A stretch of DNA of 64,000 bases from Rhodococcus sp. P1Y (GTDB lineage: Bacteria; Actinomycetota; Actinomycetes; Mycobacteriales; Mycobacteriaceae). Below the pieces are notes generated by a model. That model worked only from the letters and a program-made list of their open reading frames with translations. It was not told where the DNA came from and did not search any database. The stretch spans positions 2,604,001 to 2,668,000 of the forward strand of contig NZ_CP032762.1 in assembly GCF_003641205.1 (NCBI RefSeq), given 5' to 3'. Positions 9,109 through 17,458 of the stretch are shown here, piece by piece. Each line of letters begins with the position of its first letter. Within the stretch, counting starts at the first letter, position 1. The position numbers and the translations under genes are program-made.

Positions 9109-10115
9109 TCGGTCCTGTCGTGTTCTCCAGCTGCCCGGCCGAAGGGGCGGGCAGCTCGCCGTGCCTCGAAGCGCGACAGGACCGCACGAGCACATCGGAC
9201 AACCGTTCCCCGATCGTGCGAGACCACGTATTCGAATTCGCGTTCGTGGTCGCTGTTGCCGCTGTGTAGATCTTTGGCGGAGAGGGTGCAGCAGAAGAAC
9301 TGACCGAGAACGACAACGTTCCACTCCTCGACCAAGTCGTCTACCGGATCGAGCGAGCAGGTTACGATTCCCGGCGTCGAGACATCGGCCATCTCGATGC
9401 CGTACACACCGGTGTAGGCGGTCCTGGCGGCCATTGTCTGCCAGCGTCGCCTTGTGCGGGTGGAGAATTGGCGGGCGTGCTGAAATGTGCCGAGGGTCAA
9501 CGTGTCCGGTCCGGCGTCGGACGCCTGTAACTCGATCTGCGTGCTCATCTCGATGAGGAGTTGCTTGGTGCTGACCGTGCTGGGCTGTTCGGCGGACGCG
9601 ATGTCGAACGGTGAACGAGAGTCCGCTGGCGGCGTACTCCACGTCGGTGTGGTCATCGGTCCCTTTGCCGGGTACTTGGCAGCGGAGACGGGCGGGAACA
9701 GTTCGCCCATTCCATAAGTCGCGCCCAGGGCCAGTGCCCGTCTCCGGTGACGTTCGGAGTCGACGCCGCTCGCGATGATGACTGCACCGGTGCGTTCGGC
9801 TTGAGCAGCCAACACGTGAAGTGCGCGTGCAGCGGCGGAGACATCGGCGTTCGCGCCTGCGAGTTCCGGGGCGAGAACGATGATGTCGGGTTCGATGAGG
9901 GGCAATATCGACAGCGACTCCGGCCGGGTGCCGACATCGGTTACCGCGATCCGACGGTGTTCGTCTCTCGCGCGGTCCACCCGGGCCAGCAGGTCCGCAG
10001 GATTCGACATCAAGGATCTGTCGTCGACGACACAGGCGTCGGAGAGCAGGTCGACCCGATGCGCGCCGCTGTCTACGAGGGTCAATTCCGATGCTGGACT
10101 TCGCCCGGTACTCAC
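9105..10115 (-). CDS. DICT-domain sensory protein
   Basis: 336 aa from a GTG. The N-terminal 150 residues look like a degenerate EAL-type barrel (ESLSILPLIEPDIIVLAPELA and VIIASGVDSERHRRRALALGATYGMG) without obvious catalytic acids. Residues from about 180 to 310 resemble the DICT sensory domain. Its features are STKQLLIEMSTQIELQA, a central FQHARQFSTRTRRRW stretch and VVLGQFFCCTLSAKDL. DICT domains are found with diguanylate cyclases and EAL proteins in actinobacteria and cyanobacteria. The assignment is from pattern memory, and the signal sensed is unknown. Confidence 0.55.
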   Translation of the reverse strand: MSTGRSPASELTLVDSGAHRVDLLSDACVVDDRSLMSNPADLLARVDRARDEHRRIAVTDVGTRPESLSILPLIEPDIIVLAPELAGANADVSAAARALHVLAAQAERTGAVIIASGVDSERHRRRALALGATYGMGELFPPVSAAKYPAKGPMTTPTWSTPPADSRSPFDIASAEQPSTVSTKQLLIEMSTQIELQASDAGPDTLTLGTFQHARQFSTRTRRRWQTMAARTAYTGVYGIEMADVSTPGIVTCSLDPVDDLVEEWNVVVLGQFFCCTLSAKDLHSGNSDHEREFEYVVSHDRGTVVRCARAVLSRFEARRAARPFGRAAGEHDRTD

Positions 10116-10137
10116 CCGGTTACTGCGCTACGAGTGG

Positions 10138-10230
10138 TCACGGTACGGCCGCAGCCAGAACGGCCGTACCTAGAGCGCCTACCGCGAAAATAAGAGCTGC
10201 ATCCTCGTGTGCGCACGCCACGTCTTCCAT
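10138..10230 (-). CDS. Possible 30-aa membrane microprotein
   Basis: A short leftward frame with a good AGAGAGAA ribosome binding site six bases before the ATG at 10230. The peptide has a polar start (MEDVACAHED) and one hydrophobic helix (ALIFAVGALGTAVLAAAV). It lies just upstream of the DICT gene on the same strand. No family is recognised and it may be spurious. Confidence 0.3.
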   Translation of the reverse strand: MEDVACAHEDAALIFAVGALGTAVLAAAVP

Positions 10231-10433
10231 GTTCTTCTCTCTGCAGACTCCGACGGTGTCCAGCGTGACCGAAGAACATTTCTGCGAAGCCAACCGTTGT
10301 GTCACGACTTCATAACGGAAATAACGTAAAGATAACGGCTATCGGTGCTCGCAACTGTGTATGGGCGGACGGTCGAAGACGCCGCCCGACGCTTCGAACG
10401 GGTAGTCGCTGGGCCCGTGGCACACTGCAGATC

Positions 10434-10525
10434 ATGACCGACGTCGAGGTGCCAACTGCTGTAGTCGAACTGGCACGAAGCGCAGAGCGTATTGCTGTCT
10501 TGACCGGAGCCGGGATGTCCGCCGA
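10434..10525 (+). pseudogene. Sirtuin (NAD-dependent protein deacylase), 5' fragment
   Basis: From the ATG at 10434 the frame reads MTDVEVPTAVVELARS and then IAVLTGAGMSAE, the sirtuin NAD-binding glycine motif. It then runs into foreign sequence and stops at 10539-10541. The remainder of the gene, starting with SAESGIPTFR, lies 9.5 kb away at 19993. Joining the two at the shared 8 bp TCCGCCGA restores the family motif GAGMSAESGIPTFR without a frame change. The gene is therefore split by the integrated element and is presumably inactive while the element is in place. Confidence 0.9.
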
Positions 10526-10542
10526 AACCAGCATGCGATAAC
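10518..10542. other. attL of the integrated element
   Basis: It contains the 8-bp core TCCGCCGA (10518-10525), shared exactly with the right junction at 19993-20000. The core is followed by the element-side arm ending in ATGCGATAAC (10533-10542). That arm is the reverse complement of GTTATCGCAT at 19982-19991 beside the other junction. The reconstructed attP therefore carries a 10-bp inverted repeat around the core, as expected for a large serine integrase. Confidence 0.85.
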
Positions 10543-10566
10543 AGCACTCCGTGGCAGAATGCCGAT

Positions 10567-11988
10567 ATGACGACACCCCGGATGGTCACCTACGCCCGTG
10601 TGAGCATGGACCGATCCGGCGTCGGCAAGTCCGTCGAACAGCAAGTAGACGCATTGCAGGCCGAAGCTCTGGCACACGGGTGGACTCTCGGCCCGGTAGT
10701 GAAGGACGTCGGTATCGGGGCATCGCGGTTCTCGACCAAGGATCGACCCGGCTACGCCCAACTGAAAACGATTCTCGAATCCGGTGACATCCTGGCCGTG
10801 TGGGAAACCTCTCGCGCTACTCGTCGCACGGATGAATGGGCCGCGCTGACCGAGCTGTGTCGCGCCCGTGGTGTCCGTCTGTTCACCGGTACCCGGTTGC
10901 TGGACCTCGACGACCCGGACGACGAGCAGCAGGCCAATCAGAGCCACGTCGCCGCCGTCTACGAGACAGCGAAGACCCGAAAGCGCGTCAAGCGCGACGT
11001 CGACGCACGGGCGAAGCTCGGTAAGGTGCACGCTCAACTCGGATTCGGATACCGACGCGTGTTCGACCCCGCAACCGGCGACAAGACATGGGAACTCGAC
11101 CCCGTGGCAGCCGACGCAATCCGAGAAGCAGTGGACGGACTGCTGGCCGGAACAACGACGATCTATCGAATAGTTAAGCGCTGGAACGATTCCGGTCTGA
11201 CTACGAGCACGGGTAAACCGTGGCAGACTCGCACTCTGCGGCAGATGCTCCTCCGTGAGTCATTGGCCGGTATCCGTGTGCTGCGCGGTCAGAAGCTCGA
11301 CGGCCCTGCCGTGTGGGAGCCGATCATCACCGAGTCGCAGCACCGGCAACTCGTGGCGCGGTACGGCAATCAGGCCGACCCGAACCCACGGCGCGGACTC
11401 GAAGTGAAACACCTGCTGACCGGCATCGCCACGTGTTACAAGTGCGGCCAAACGGTCAACTGGCAGAATCGGCCCGACAAGGTTCCCCAGTATCGTTGTC
11501 CTACAGGCCATGTCAGCCGCCAGGCCGAGGAGGTCGACAAGCTCGCAGTGCGCCACCTACGCCGGTTGATAGAGCAATGGAGGGTCGACGGATTCTTCGC
11601 CGAGGCAGAACCGGACGCCGCGCACGAACACCTCGAAGAGGCCGCACGGCTGGAAAAGCTGCTGGCCGACGTCGACGCAGCCTACTCACGCGGTGATATC
11701 TCGATAGACCGTCTGGCGGCGCAGGAGACGGCACTACGACCCCGGATCGAGGCAGCCCGTGAACGTGCCGCGTCCGTCGCGACGAACCCGATTCTGTACG
11801 CGCTGGCGTTCGATTCGGCGGTGACGTGGGAGAGTGCTGATGTGCCGCAGCGCCGGTCGTTCGTGCGTGCGTGCCTGCGGATCGAGATACAGCCGACCGG
11901 TAGGGGGCAGCGCGTGTTCGATCCGGCGTCGGTGGCGTTCTGGGACATCAGTCGCGGCGCGTCGTCGATCCTGCTGCTCAAAGAATGA
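10567..11988 (+). CDS. Large serine recombinase (integrase)
   Basis: 473 aa, beginning 25 bp inside attL. The resolvase domain has YARVSMDRSG with nucleophile Ser13, then the SVEQQ motif and WETSRATRRTDEW. The recombinase domain (about 150-260) has GFGYRRVFDP and RTLRQMLLRESLAGIR. A zinc ribbon follows (CYKCG near 290 and YRCPTGH near 315). A coiled coil at about 350-410 (rich in E, L and A) is the part that controls directionality in this family. It would insert the element at the sirtuin attB and excise it with an accessory factor. Length is typical for phage serine integrases. Confidence 0.95.
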   Translation: MTTPRMVTYARVSMDRSGVGKSVEQQVDALQAEALAHGWTLGPVVKDVGIGASRFSTKDRPGYAQLKTILESGDILAVWETSRATRRTDEWAALTELCRARGVRLFTGTRLLDLDDPDDEQQANQSHVAAVYETAKTRKRVKRDVDARAKLGKVHAQLGFGYRRVFDPATGDKTWELDPVAADAIREAVDGLLAGTTTIYRIVKRWNDSGLTTSTGKPWQTRTLRQMLLRESLAGIRVLRGQKLDGPAVWEPIITESQHRQLVARYGNQADPNPRRGLEVKHLLTGIATCYKCGQTVNWQNRPDKVPQYRCPTGHVSRQAEEVDKLAVRHLRRLIEQWRVDGFFAEAEPDAAHEHLEEAARLEKLLADVDAAYSRGDISIDRLAAQETALRPRIEAARERAASVATNPILYALAFDSAVTWESADVPQRRSFVRACLRIEIQPTGRGQRVFDPASVAFWDISRGASSILLLKE

Positions 11989-12010
11989 GATTCATTTGAC
12001 TCTGGACACG

Positions 12011-12051
12011 ACGATGGCCCCGGCAGGCTAGACACCAACCGAGGCCATCGT
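12011..12051. terminator. Hairpin after the integrase gene
   Basis: Arms ACGATGGCC and GGCCATCGT (9 bp) lie 22 bp after the integrase stop with a 23-nt loop. There is no T-run. It is a plausible intrinsic terminator separating integrase from the early operon. Confidence 0.4.
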
Positions 12052-12386
12052 GCCAGCGGACATCACTTCGCCAGCAAACAGAACCCACACAACCCTCGTC
12101 AAGAGAGAACCCATCGTAAGGCCGGTGGTCCGTCGGCAGCAACGTTTCGTCATGTCACGAGTGACCGTGCGGCGTACGTAAGAAGGGCCCGATGTTTGGC
12201 CGCATCTGGATACCCTCCATGGTTACGCTCAGCTTTGCGCCGTAATGCACCACAGTTCCCGGTCTGGTCGGGACATCGGCAGCACCTCAGCACCTCCGAA
12301 GGCACCTCAGAGCATCGCACCGTGGACGAACCAGAGTCCAGTCGAGTGGAAGCCGCTCTGTCACAGCAATATTCGGAAGGACAGCC
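12052..12386 (+). promoter_or_regulatory. Gene-free leader before the early operon of the element
   Basis: About 335 bp with no convincing gene in either direction. Three copies of GCACCTC occur close together (starting at 12282, 12290 and 12302), and GGAAGGA precedes the ATG at 12387. This is the logical place for the early promoter and for repressor or excisionase binding. No repressor gene is evident in the element. Confidence 0.35.
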
Positions 12387-12572
12387 ATGCCGGAATATTT
12401 CTTCACCCTGGACGAGGTAGCCGCAACCCTCAAGCTCCAAAAGCGCACCATTCAGTACTACATCAGCCGAGGGCAGCTCAAAGCGCACAAGCTCGGCACC
12501 GCCCAGAACTCGCCCGTACGGATCGCTCAGGCCGACCTCGACGCGTTCCTGACTACTCAGCGCGCACGATGA
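12387..12572 (+). CDS. Excisionase-like helix-turn-helix protein
   Basis: 61 aa with ribosome binding site GGAAGGA. It reads MPEYFFTLDEVAATLKLQKRT, then IQYYISRGQLKAHKLG and a conserved basic wing before DLDAFL. This is the winged MerR/excisionase fold (HTH_17). In phiRv1 a protein of this type acts as the recombination directionality factor. It is first in a tightly overlapping operon (ATGA with the next gene). Confidence 0.75.
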   Translation: MPEYFFTLDEVAATLKLQKRTIQYYISRGQLKAHKLGTAQNSPVRIAQADLDAFLTTQRAR

Positions 12573-12718
12573 AGATGTACGGGCAAGTCAGTGGGCAGCG
12601 CCGTGACGACGATCAGACCGCCGACGCCGCCGAGATAGCCGATAAGCGCCGTCGACGTCTAGCCCAGGATCAGAGCGCACGAACCGTCTTCGACCTGTTG
12701 CCGGGTGGTGATCGCTGA
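12569..12718 (+). CDS. Small charged protein, unknown function
   Basis: 49 aa. Starts at the ATG overlapping the excisionase stop and ends in TGATG shared with the next start. Hydrophilic, with a central KRRRRLAQDQ stretch. No family is recognised. The two-sided translational coupling is the main support. Confidence 0.55.
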   Translation: MKMYGQVSGQRRDDDQTADAAEIADKRRRRLAQDQSARTVFDLLPGGDR

Positions 12719-12870
12719 TGTCCACGCGTAACGAGTCAGCCGCAGCGAAACAGCACACGTCCCGATGTGCAGTGTGTGGAGCGAAGCCCCGGCACGGTCG
12801 CATGCGCGATTGGAAATTCACATGCGGCGAATTACTGTGCCCGCAACACAGGCCGGTGATGGAGCAGTGA
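12718..12870 (+). CDS. Small zinc-finger-like protein
   Basis: 50 aa. The ATG overlaps the previous stop (TGATG) and the stop overlaps the GTG of the ATPase gene (GTGA). It contains CAVCG near residue 17, a second cysteine near 36 and CPQH near 41. This spacing could bind one zinc ion. Phage-type zinc-ribbon proteins of this size are common; the partner is unknown. Confidence 0.6.
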   Translation: MSTRNESAAAKQHTSRCAVCGAKPRHGRMRDWKFTCGELLCPQHRPVMEQ

Positions 12871-13913
12871 GCGACGAAATCATTTGGGCAGAGAAACTTC
12901 TCACCCTGGACGGCCTGAAGAACCTACCGACGCCGGAACCGATCATCGACAAGTTTCTCTACGCCGACACACTCGCGCAGATGTCCGGCCAACCAGGTAC
13001 GTACAAATCGTTCCTGGCGCTGAGTTGGGCGTGCGCGATCGCGTCCGGCTTGGAGTCGTGGGAGGGCTTCCCGGTGCGCAAGTGCGGCAAGGTCGTCTAC
13101 ATCGCATCCGAGGGTGCGTCGGGTGTGCTGCTGCGCGTGCTCGCATGGGCCGAGGCGACACTACCCGGACCACGCAACGCCGGTAAACGAGCTGCACTGC
13201 GTGAGAACCTGCTCGTACTACCCGCCCCGTTGCAGTTGGGGGCGCGGGGGCAGTACACGTCGTTCGCTGAGCAGGCTGTCGAACTCAATCCGGTGCTGGT
13301 GGTGTTCGACACACGTTCGCGCTGTACCTCCTCGCTGGACGAGAACAGCGCCAAGGACATGGGTGACGCCGTCAACGCCGCAGACCTCATTCGGCACAAG
13401 ACGGGCGCGACGGTGTTGTTCGTGCATCACATGGCACGAAGCGGAACGGCAGCCCGAGGGTCGACGGTGTTCGATGGCGCGGTTTGGACGAACCTGATTC
13501 TGAAATCGGACCGCCTCAAGCTCATCGTCACCGTCGACAAGCACAAGGATGTGGAGACACCCGAGCGCCCGTACTACTTCGACATGAAGCCCTGGACGGT
13601 GGCAAATCAGGCACTCGCACACCTCCCCGAAGAGCGTCGAACGAGCCTGGTTGTCATGACGGCTGGAGTCTCAAAACCCGATGAGACAAAGGGGTCGAAA
13701 TCTCACGAAACCGGAGCGAAGTTGTCTCAGTTGGTGTCTCAACACGCGGACATCGATGGGCTTACCGGCGCGATGATCGTCAAGCTCGCCAACGAGTTCG
13801 ATATCTCGCGTCCGACGGTCCTCAGATGGCTTCCCAAGCTGGTCAAGGACGGTGCGCTGAAGCATGTCGATCCGAACAAGCGCCCTCTTCGCTACCTTCC
13901 CGCAGTTGGTTAG
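12867..13913 (+). CDS. AAA/RepA-like ATPase (replication helicase-type)
   Basis: 348 aa. I chose the GTG at 12867 because it overlaps the preceding stop; the frame is open upstream only through that gene. Walker A is GQPGTYKS (41-48). Walker B is LVVFDTRSRC near 145, and VLFVHHMARSG follows. This is the AAA_25/RepA hexameric helicase pattern. The last 65 residues form a winged helix (GAMIVKLANEFDISRPTVLRWLPK split over two helices). phiRv1-type elements carry a primase/helicase-like protein at this position. It probably unwinds or replicates the excised element, perhaps at the adjacent repeat region. Confidence 0.8.
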   Translation: MSDEIIWAEKLLTLDGLKNLPTPEPIIDKFLYADTLAQMSGQPGTYKSFLALSWACAIASGLESWEGFPVRKCGKVVYIASEGASGVLLRVLAWAEATLPGPRNAGKRAALRENLLVLPAPLQLGARGQYTSFAEQAVELNPVLVVFDTRSRCTSSLDENSAKDMGDAVNAADLIRHKTGATVLFVHHMARSGTAARGSTVFDGAVWTNLILKSDRLKLIVTVDKHKDVETPERPYYFDMKPWTVANQALAHLPEERRTSLVVMTAGVSKPDETKGSKSHETGAKLSQLVSQHADIDGLTGAMIVKLANEFDISRPTVLRWLPKLVKDGALKHVDPNKRPLRYLPAVG

Positions 13914-14037
13914 CGCGGTGAACTGTCTCAAAGTCTCATTTGAAGTCTCACTGAAATCTCACTCGAAATCTCAAGTCTCACTGACTGGGGGGTCTTTAGA
14001 CCCCAGGAGGAATGAGACAACCGCTAAATCTCACGGA
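13664..14037. repeat. Cluster of TCTCA/TGAGA repeats, possible replication origin
   Basis: The 5-mer TCTCA (or TGAGA) recurs about a dozen times in 370 bp, mostly as GTCTCA or AAATCTCA. It begins in the last 250 bp of the ATPase gene and is densest in the gene-free stretch 13920-13985. Six or more direct copies there are spaced about 8-12 bp. The arrangement resembles iterons next to a rep gene. Function as an origin, or as a binding site for the ATPase winged helix, is inferred. Confidence 0.55.
13989..14004. other. Short perfect hairpin in the repeat region
   Basis: GGGGTCT and AGACCCC pair perfectly across a 2-nt loop, directly after the last dense repeat and before the next operon. There is no T-run. 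It could be a terminator for the upstream operon or a structural part of an origin. Confidence 0.4.
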
Positions 14038-14051
14038 ATTGGAACTTACTT

Positions 14052-14312
14052 ATGACCACCAACAGCGCACCCAACACCAGCGCCCACTACCTCACCGCCC
14101 GAGAGCTGAAGGTGCTGCGCGTTCTCGACGGCCACGGCCCCCAGACGCTCAAAACACTACGTAACCTCACCGGACTACCCAAAGCGGTCATCTGGACGCT
14201 CACAAGCGCTCTCAGCGACCTAGGCGACATCGCCGAAGACCGGACGGTCCCACAAAGCCAGGAGACCCAGTACGTCATCACCGACAAGGCCCGTCTGGAG
14301 CTACACGCATGA
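14052..14312 (+). CDS. Winged-helix protein of the element
   Basis: 86 aa. It has LTARELKVLRVLDGHGP followed by TLKTLRNLTGLPKAVIWTLTSAL, a winged HTH of MarR/ArsR type, then a beta wing ending QYVITDKARLELHA. It could regulate the downstream structural genes. The ribosome binding site is weak (GGAA). It overlaps the next gene by ATGA. Confidence 0.6.
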   Translation: MTTNSAPNTSAHYLTARELKVLRVLDGHGPQTLKTLRNLTGLPKAVIWTLTSALSDLGDIAEDRTVPQSQETQYVITDKARLELHA

Positions 14313-14527
14313 TGACGCGCTACTGCAAGCGCCCCAGGGGTCGACGGGACATTCTGGGTCCGTGTCCCGTGTGTGGAGCCCCGGCTGTATTAGTTCGGAG
14401 CATGGACCGCTTCTATCACGCCAACGGTTCGGATTGTTCCGCCTGTATCCGCGAGATGGGCATGGTTCCGAACTACCCCAAGCCGGAAGACTTCGCAGCA
14501 CTAGACGAACGGTACGACGACGAATGA
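14309..14527 (+). CDS. Small zinc-ribbon protein
   Basis: 72 aa starting ATGATG at the previous stop. It contains CPVCG near residue 19 and CSAC near 43, a typical Cys4 pair. Acidic C-terminus. Function unknown. Overlaps the next gene by ATGA. Confidence 0.6.
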   Translation: MMTRYCKRPRGRRDILGPCPVCGAPAVLVRSMDRFYHANGSDCSACIREMGMVPNYPKPEDFAALDERYDDE

Positions 14528-14709
14528 TGACGCGCACGGATCAACTACTCCTCCGAGTTCGATCACATGTCCACGGTGAGACTCTGGAAAGCCTGGAAAG
14601 AGCAGGATTCACGCCCTGGGAAGTCGAGAGGCAGATCGGATACGGGCATCTCCGAGCCGGCGAGAACGGCCGAATTACCTACGTATACAACGACGAAGAC
14701 GCATCGTGA
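14524..14709 (+). CDS. Small protein, unknown function
   Basis: 61 aa. Starts ATGATG overlapping the upstream stop and ends GTGA into the next gene. The sequence reads LESLERAGFTPWEVERQIGYGH, then a short beta tail (RITYVYNDED). No family is recognised; operon position supports it being real. Confidence 0.55.
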   Translation: MMTRTDQLLLRVRSHVHGETLESLERAGFTPWEVERQIGYGHLRAGENGRITYVYNDEDAS

Positions 14710-14909
14710 AGGCGAAGATAGCCAGCACATGCCCGCTGTGCAACGGTCCGATACGACTCGGACAGGAGATCACCTACTACCTGCTCGACGGTAGATACAA
14801 GTGGGTCTGCTGCAGGAAACCCGAAGCGAACGAACCGAAGCCTAGAAGCCGCATGTGGAACGAAGGCAAGTTCGCAGTACCTCGACGAAAGAACGGTAGA
14901 AGATCATGA
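14706..14909 (+). CDS. Small zinc-finger-like protein
   Basis: 67 aa from a GTG that overlaps the previous stop. It has CPLCNGPIRLGQEITYY and later WVCC, a treble-clef-like Cys4 pattern seen in many phage and restriction-associated small proteins. Basic C-terminus (PRRKNGRRS) suggests nucleic-acid binding. Overlaps the next gene by ATGA. Confidence 0.6.
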   Translation: MKAKIASTCPLCNGPIRLGQEITYYLLDGRYKWVCCRKPEANEPKPRSRMWNEGKFAVPRRKNGRRS

Positions 14910-15175
14910 CCGACGAAGAACAGCTAGAGATAATCAACCGCAACACCTCCACGCTGCTACTGCACGCGATCGGTTTACAGTCCGAGGAAGTCCGACAACA
15001 GATCAGAGATAACCCTGGGATCACCGGACGTATCGAGGGTGAATCGGTCGAGTACTACGCGGGAGATGTGTTGCTGGCGACCGTCGACCGAGAAACGCTT
15101 GCCGATCCCGACTTCGACGTCAACAGCGGCCAGTTCGTCACAGCGCCCGACGACATCTCCGAGCTGCTGGACTGA
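14906..15175 (+). CDS. Acidic protein of unknown function
   Basis: 89 aa, last of the overlapping small-gene operon. N-terminal helix (EEQLEIINRNTSTLLLHAIG), then a short beta-rich half (VEYYAGDVLLATVD) and an acidic tail. I do not recognise it. A 180-bp gap follows, which must hold the promoter for the capsid genes. Confidence 0.55.
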   Translation: MTDEEQLEIINRNTSTLLLHAIGLQSEEVRQQIRDNPGITGRIEGESVEYYAGDVLLATVDRETLADPDFDVNSGQFVTAPDDISELLD

Positions 15176-15356
15176 AAGTTTGTAGCTAACCGCGCAGGCC
15201 GATAGACTCGGCACCGAACAGAGAACTACCGAGCGAACTGGTTTGGCCGTCCGATTGGATGTGCGCCGGATTGCAGTTAACGCCAGGTGGCAGGCTCATT
15301 CGGTGCCGGGTCGATCGACCTGTGGGCACATTCACCAAACCCGAAGTGAGACAACG

Positions 15357-15986
15357 ATGGCCACAAAGCCAGCACTCACGCGGAGTTTCGACGTTCCTTT
15401 TGAAGTGCGATCCACCGAGGACGACGGTGACGGTTTGACTATCGAGGGCTACGCAACAGTCTTCGACACCGACACCGAGATCCATTCGTACGAAGGCCAC
15501 TTCATCGAACGTATCGCTAAATCCGCGTATCCGAAAAATGCAAAGTTTCCGCAGATGCAGTTCAACCACGGGCGCGATGTCCGGGTCGGCGCTGTACCGA
15601 TCGGTGCGTATACCGAGGTCCGTCCCGACGATCACGGCCTGTTCGTGCGTGGACGACTGTTCGACAACGATCTGGTTCTACCCGTACGCCAAGCTATCGC
15701 AGGCGGGGGTATCACCGGAATGTCGATCACCATGAACGTTCTACGCGACACATGGCAGAACAGCCGAGGTAAGTATCTGACGCTGCAAGAAGTCGAAACC
15801 GCGCTGTACCACCCAAACGGTGACCCGATCCGACGCACCATTACGTCGCTCTCCGTGAGCGAATGCGGCCCCGTAGTGAGACCCGCGTACGCGACGACAT
15901 CGGTAGGCGTTCGATCCAACGCACCGCGCACACTCAGCATTTCAGCCGCACGGCGGCAACTACAACTGATCGATTTAGGAAGGTAA
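15357..15986 (+). CDS. HK97-family prohead protease
   Basis: 209 aa from the ATG at 15357. The frame is open to 15243, but the family start is MATKPALTRSFDVPFEVR. It contains IEGYATVFD, QMQFNHGRD (the conserved His) and TGMSITMNV, with Ser in place for the serine protease dyad/triad. It would cleave the N-terminal scaffold part of the capsid protein during assembly. The capsid gene follows 4 bp after the stop, as in HK97-type heads and in phiRv1/phiRv2. Confidence 0.9.
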   Translation: MATKPALTRSFDVPFEVRSTEDDGDGLTIEGYATVFDTDTEIHSYEGHFIERIAKSAYPKNAKFPQMQFNHGRDVRVGAVPIGAYTEVRPDDHGLFVRGRLFDNDLVLPVRQAIAGGGITGMSITMNVLRDTWQNSRGKYLTLQEVETALYHPNGDPIRRTITSLSVSECGPVVRPAYATTSVGVRSNAPRTLSISAARRQLQLIDLGR

Positions 15987-15990
15987 GAAG

Positions 15991-17454
15991 ATGAGTAGAC
16001 GACGTAAGAACACCGCGACAGCGGGCAACAACAACGGCGCAGCCGACACGCTCGGACTCCGTGGACTCAACGGAGACGCTGCCGAGAGCCGCCGCGAGGA
16101 ATTGCGTTCGGAGCTGGCTAATCTGGTGCACGAAAACGAGACACGCGGCGAACTCGACGAGAACGAGAGTTCCCGATGGGACGAGCTAACCGAGGGTATC
16201 GAATTCCTCGACGACCAGGCCGAGCGCTTCGCCGAGGCAGTAGCACTCGTTCACGGTGGGCACTCCGAGGACTCGTCCAAGCGCACTCACGGCCCGTCGA
16301 CACGCACTGCACCGACCGAGCGTGACGCGGTACTCCGCAACCTCGACGGCGACGTCAAAGCCAAGAACATGACCGAGGACGCCGCAGGCACGGTGGAAAA
16401 GCTGCTCGGTGGCGACGAGGGTCGTTCGGTCACTCGGTGGGCTCGTGCAGTCGGAGACCCGGCGTACAGGACCGCATTCGCAAAACTGGCCGTCGATCCC
16501 GACCGTGGCCACCTGGAGTGGACCGCAGCCGAGGCGGACGCGTACAGGGCCGTACAGACCGTTTCTCGTGCACTCAACGAGGGCACCGGATCGCAGGGCG
16601 GGCACCTCGTGCCGCTGAGTCTCGATCCGTCGATCATTCTGACGTCGGGAGGGTCGGTCAATCCGATCCGTGAGATTGCAAGGAACGTGACGATCACCGG
16701 GCAGGCGTGGCGTGGTGTCTCGAGTGCTGGTGTGACCGCTGAGTGGACGCCGGAAGCCACCGAAATGGCCGATGCATCTCCGACACTCGCGAATCCTGTT
16801 ATCCCCGTGTACAAGCAGGATGCGTTCATCCCATTTTCGTGGGAGGTCGAGCAGGACAGTGCAGGCGATTTTCTGGCCGAGCTACAGGCTCTGTTGGCCG
16901 ACGGACTCGAACAGCTCACGGCAACCGCGCTCACGACCGGCACAGGCACCAATCAGCCGAGGGGCGTAGTCACCGCGTTGCTCGCCGCAGGTGCACCGTA
17001 CATCCTCACGCCGGGTACGCCCGAGGTTGTGTCTGCAGCGGACATCTTCCGACTCCAGAGCGCGCTACCGCCGAGGTTCCAGCCGAACGCACAGTGGGCC
17101 GTCAATCTCGGTAACCTCAACGTGCTCAGGCAGTTCGAAACCGGAAACGGGGCGTTGAAATTCCCCGAGCTGGCCGACGGGCGTTTGCTCAACCGCAAGA
17201 TCAACGAAGTATCGAGCCTGGACGATATCAACCCGGCTGTGACCGATACGGCGAATGTTGTTGTGGTCTATGGTGATTGGTCCAACTATGTGGTGGTCAA
17301 CAGAATTGGGACAACGCTAGAGTTTATTCAGAATCTGGTCGGACCGAGCCGTCGACCCACCGGACAGCGCGGGGCAGTCATGTACGCCCGTGTCGGCGGG
17401 GACGTCGTCAATCCCAACGGATTCCGAGCGCTGAACGTTGCCACAACCGCGTAA
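15991..17454 (+). CDS. HK97-fold major capsid protein
   Basis: 487 aa. Residues 25-85 are charged and helical (SRREELRSELANLVHENETR and beyond), matching the delta/scaffold domain removed by the protease. From about 195 on it follows the phage_capsid pattern. It has GGHLVPLSLDPSIILTSGG, later PVIPVYKQDAFIPFSWEVEQD and LTTGTGTNQPRGV, and ends with VGGDVVNPNGFRALNV. It is full length. It would self-assemble into a shell, but without portal or terminase it needs a helper phage. Confidence 0.92.
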   Translation: MSRRRKNTATAGNNNGAADTLGLRGLNGDAAESRREELRSELANLVHENETRGELDENESSRWDELTEGIEFLDDQAERFAEAVALVHGGHSEDSSKRTHGPSTRTAPTERDAVLRNLDGDVKAKNMTEDAAGTVEKLLGGDEGRSVTRWARAVGDPAYRTAFAKLAVDPDRGHLEWTAAEADAYRAVQTVSRALNEGTGSQGGHLVPLSLDPSIILTSGGSVNPIREIARNVTITGQAWRGVSSAGVTAEWTPEATEMADASPTLANPVIPVYKQDAFIPFSWEVEQDSAGDFLAELQALLADGLEQLTATALTTGTGTNQPRGVVTALLAAGAPYILTPGTPEVVSAADIFRLQSALPPRFQPNAQWAVNLGNLNVLRQFETGNGALKFPELADGRLLNRKINEVSSLDDINPAVTDTANVVVVYGDWSNYVVVNRIGTTLEFIQNLVGPSRRPTGQRGAVMYARVGGDVVNPNGFRALNVATTA

Positions 17455-17458
17455 TCTG

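Noticed and set aside
9115..9160. A hairpin after the lipase gene as a terminator
   Set aside because: It lies inside the C-terminal codons of the opposing DICT gene, and pairing is mostly due to codon composition.
13914..14040. A CRISPR array in the TCTCA repeats
   Set aside because: The repeated units are 5-6 bp with 3-8 bp between them, far too short for repeats and spacers, and no cas genes are present.
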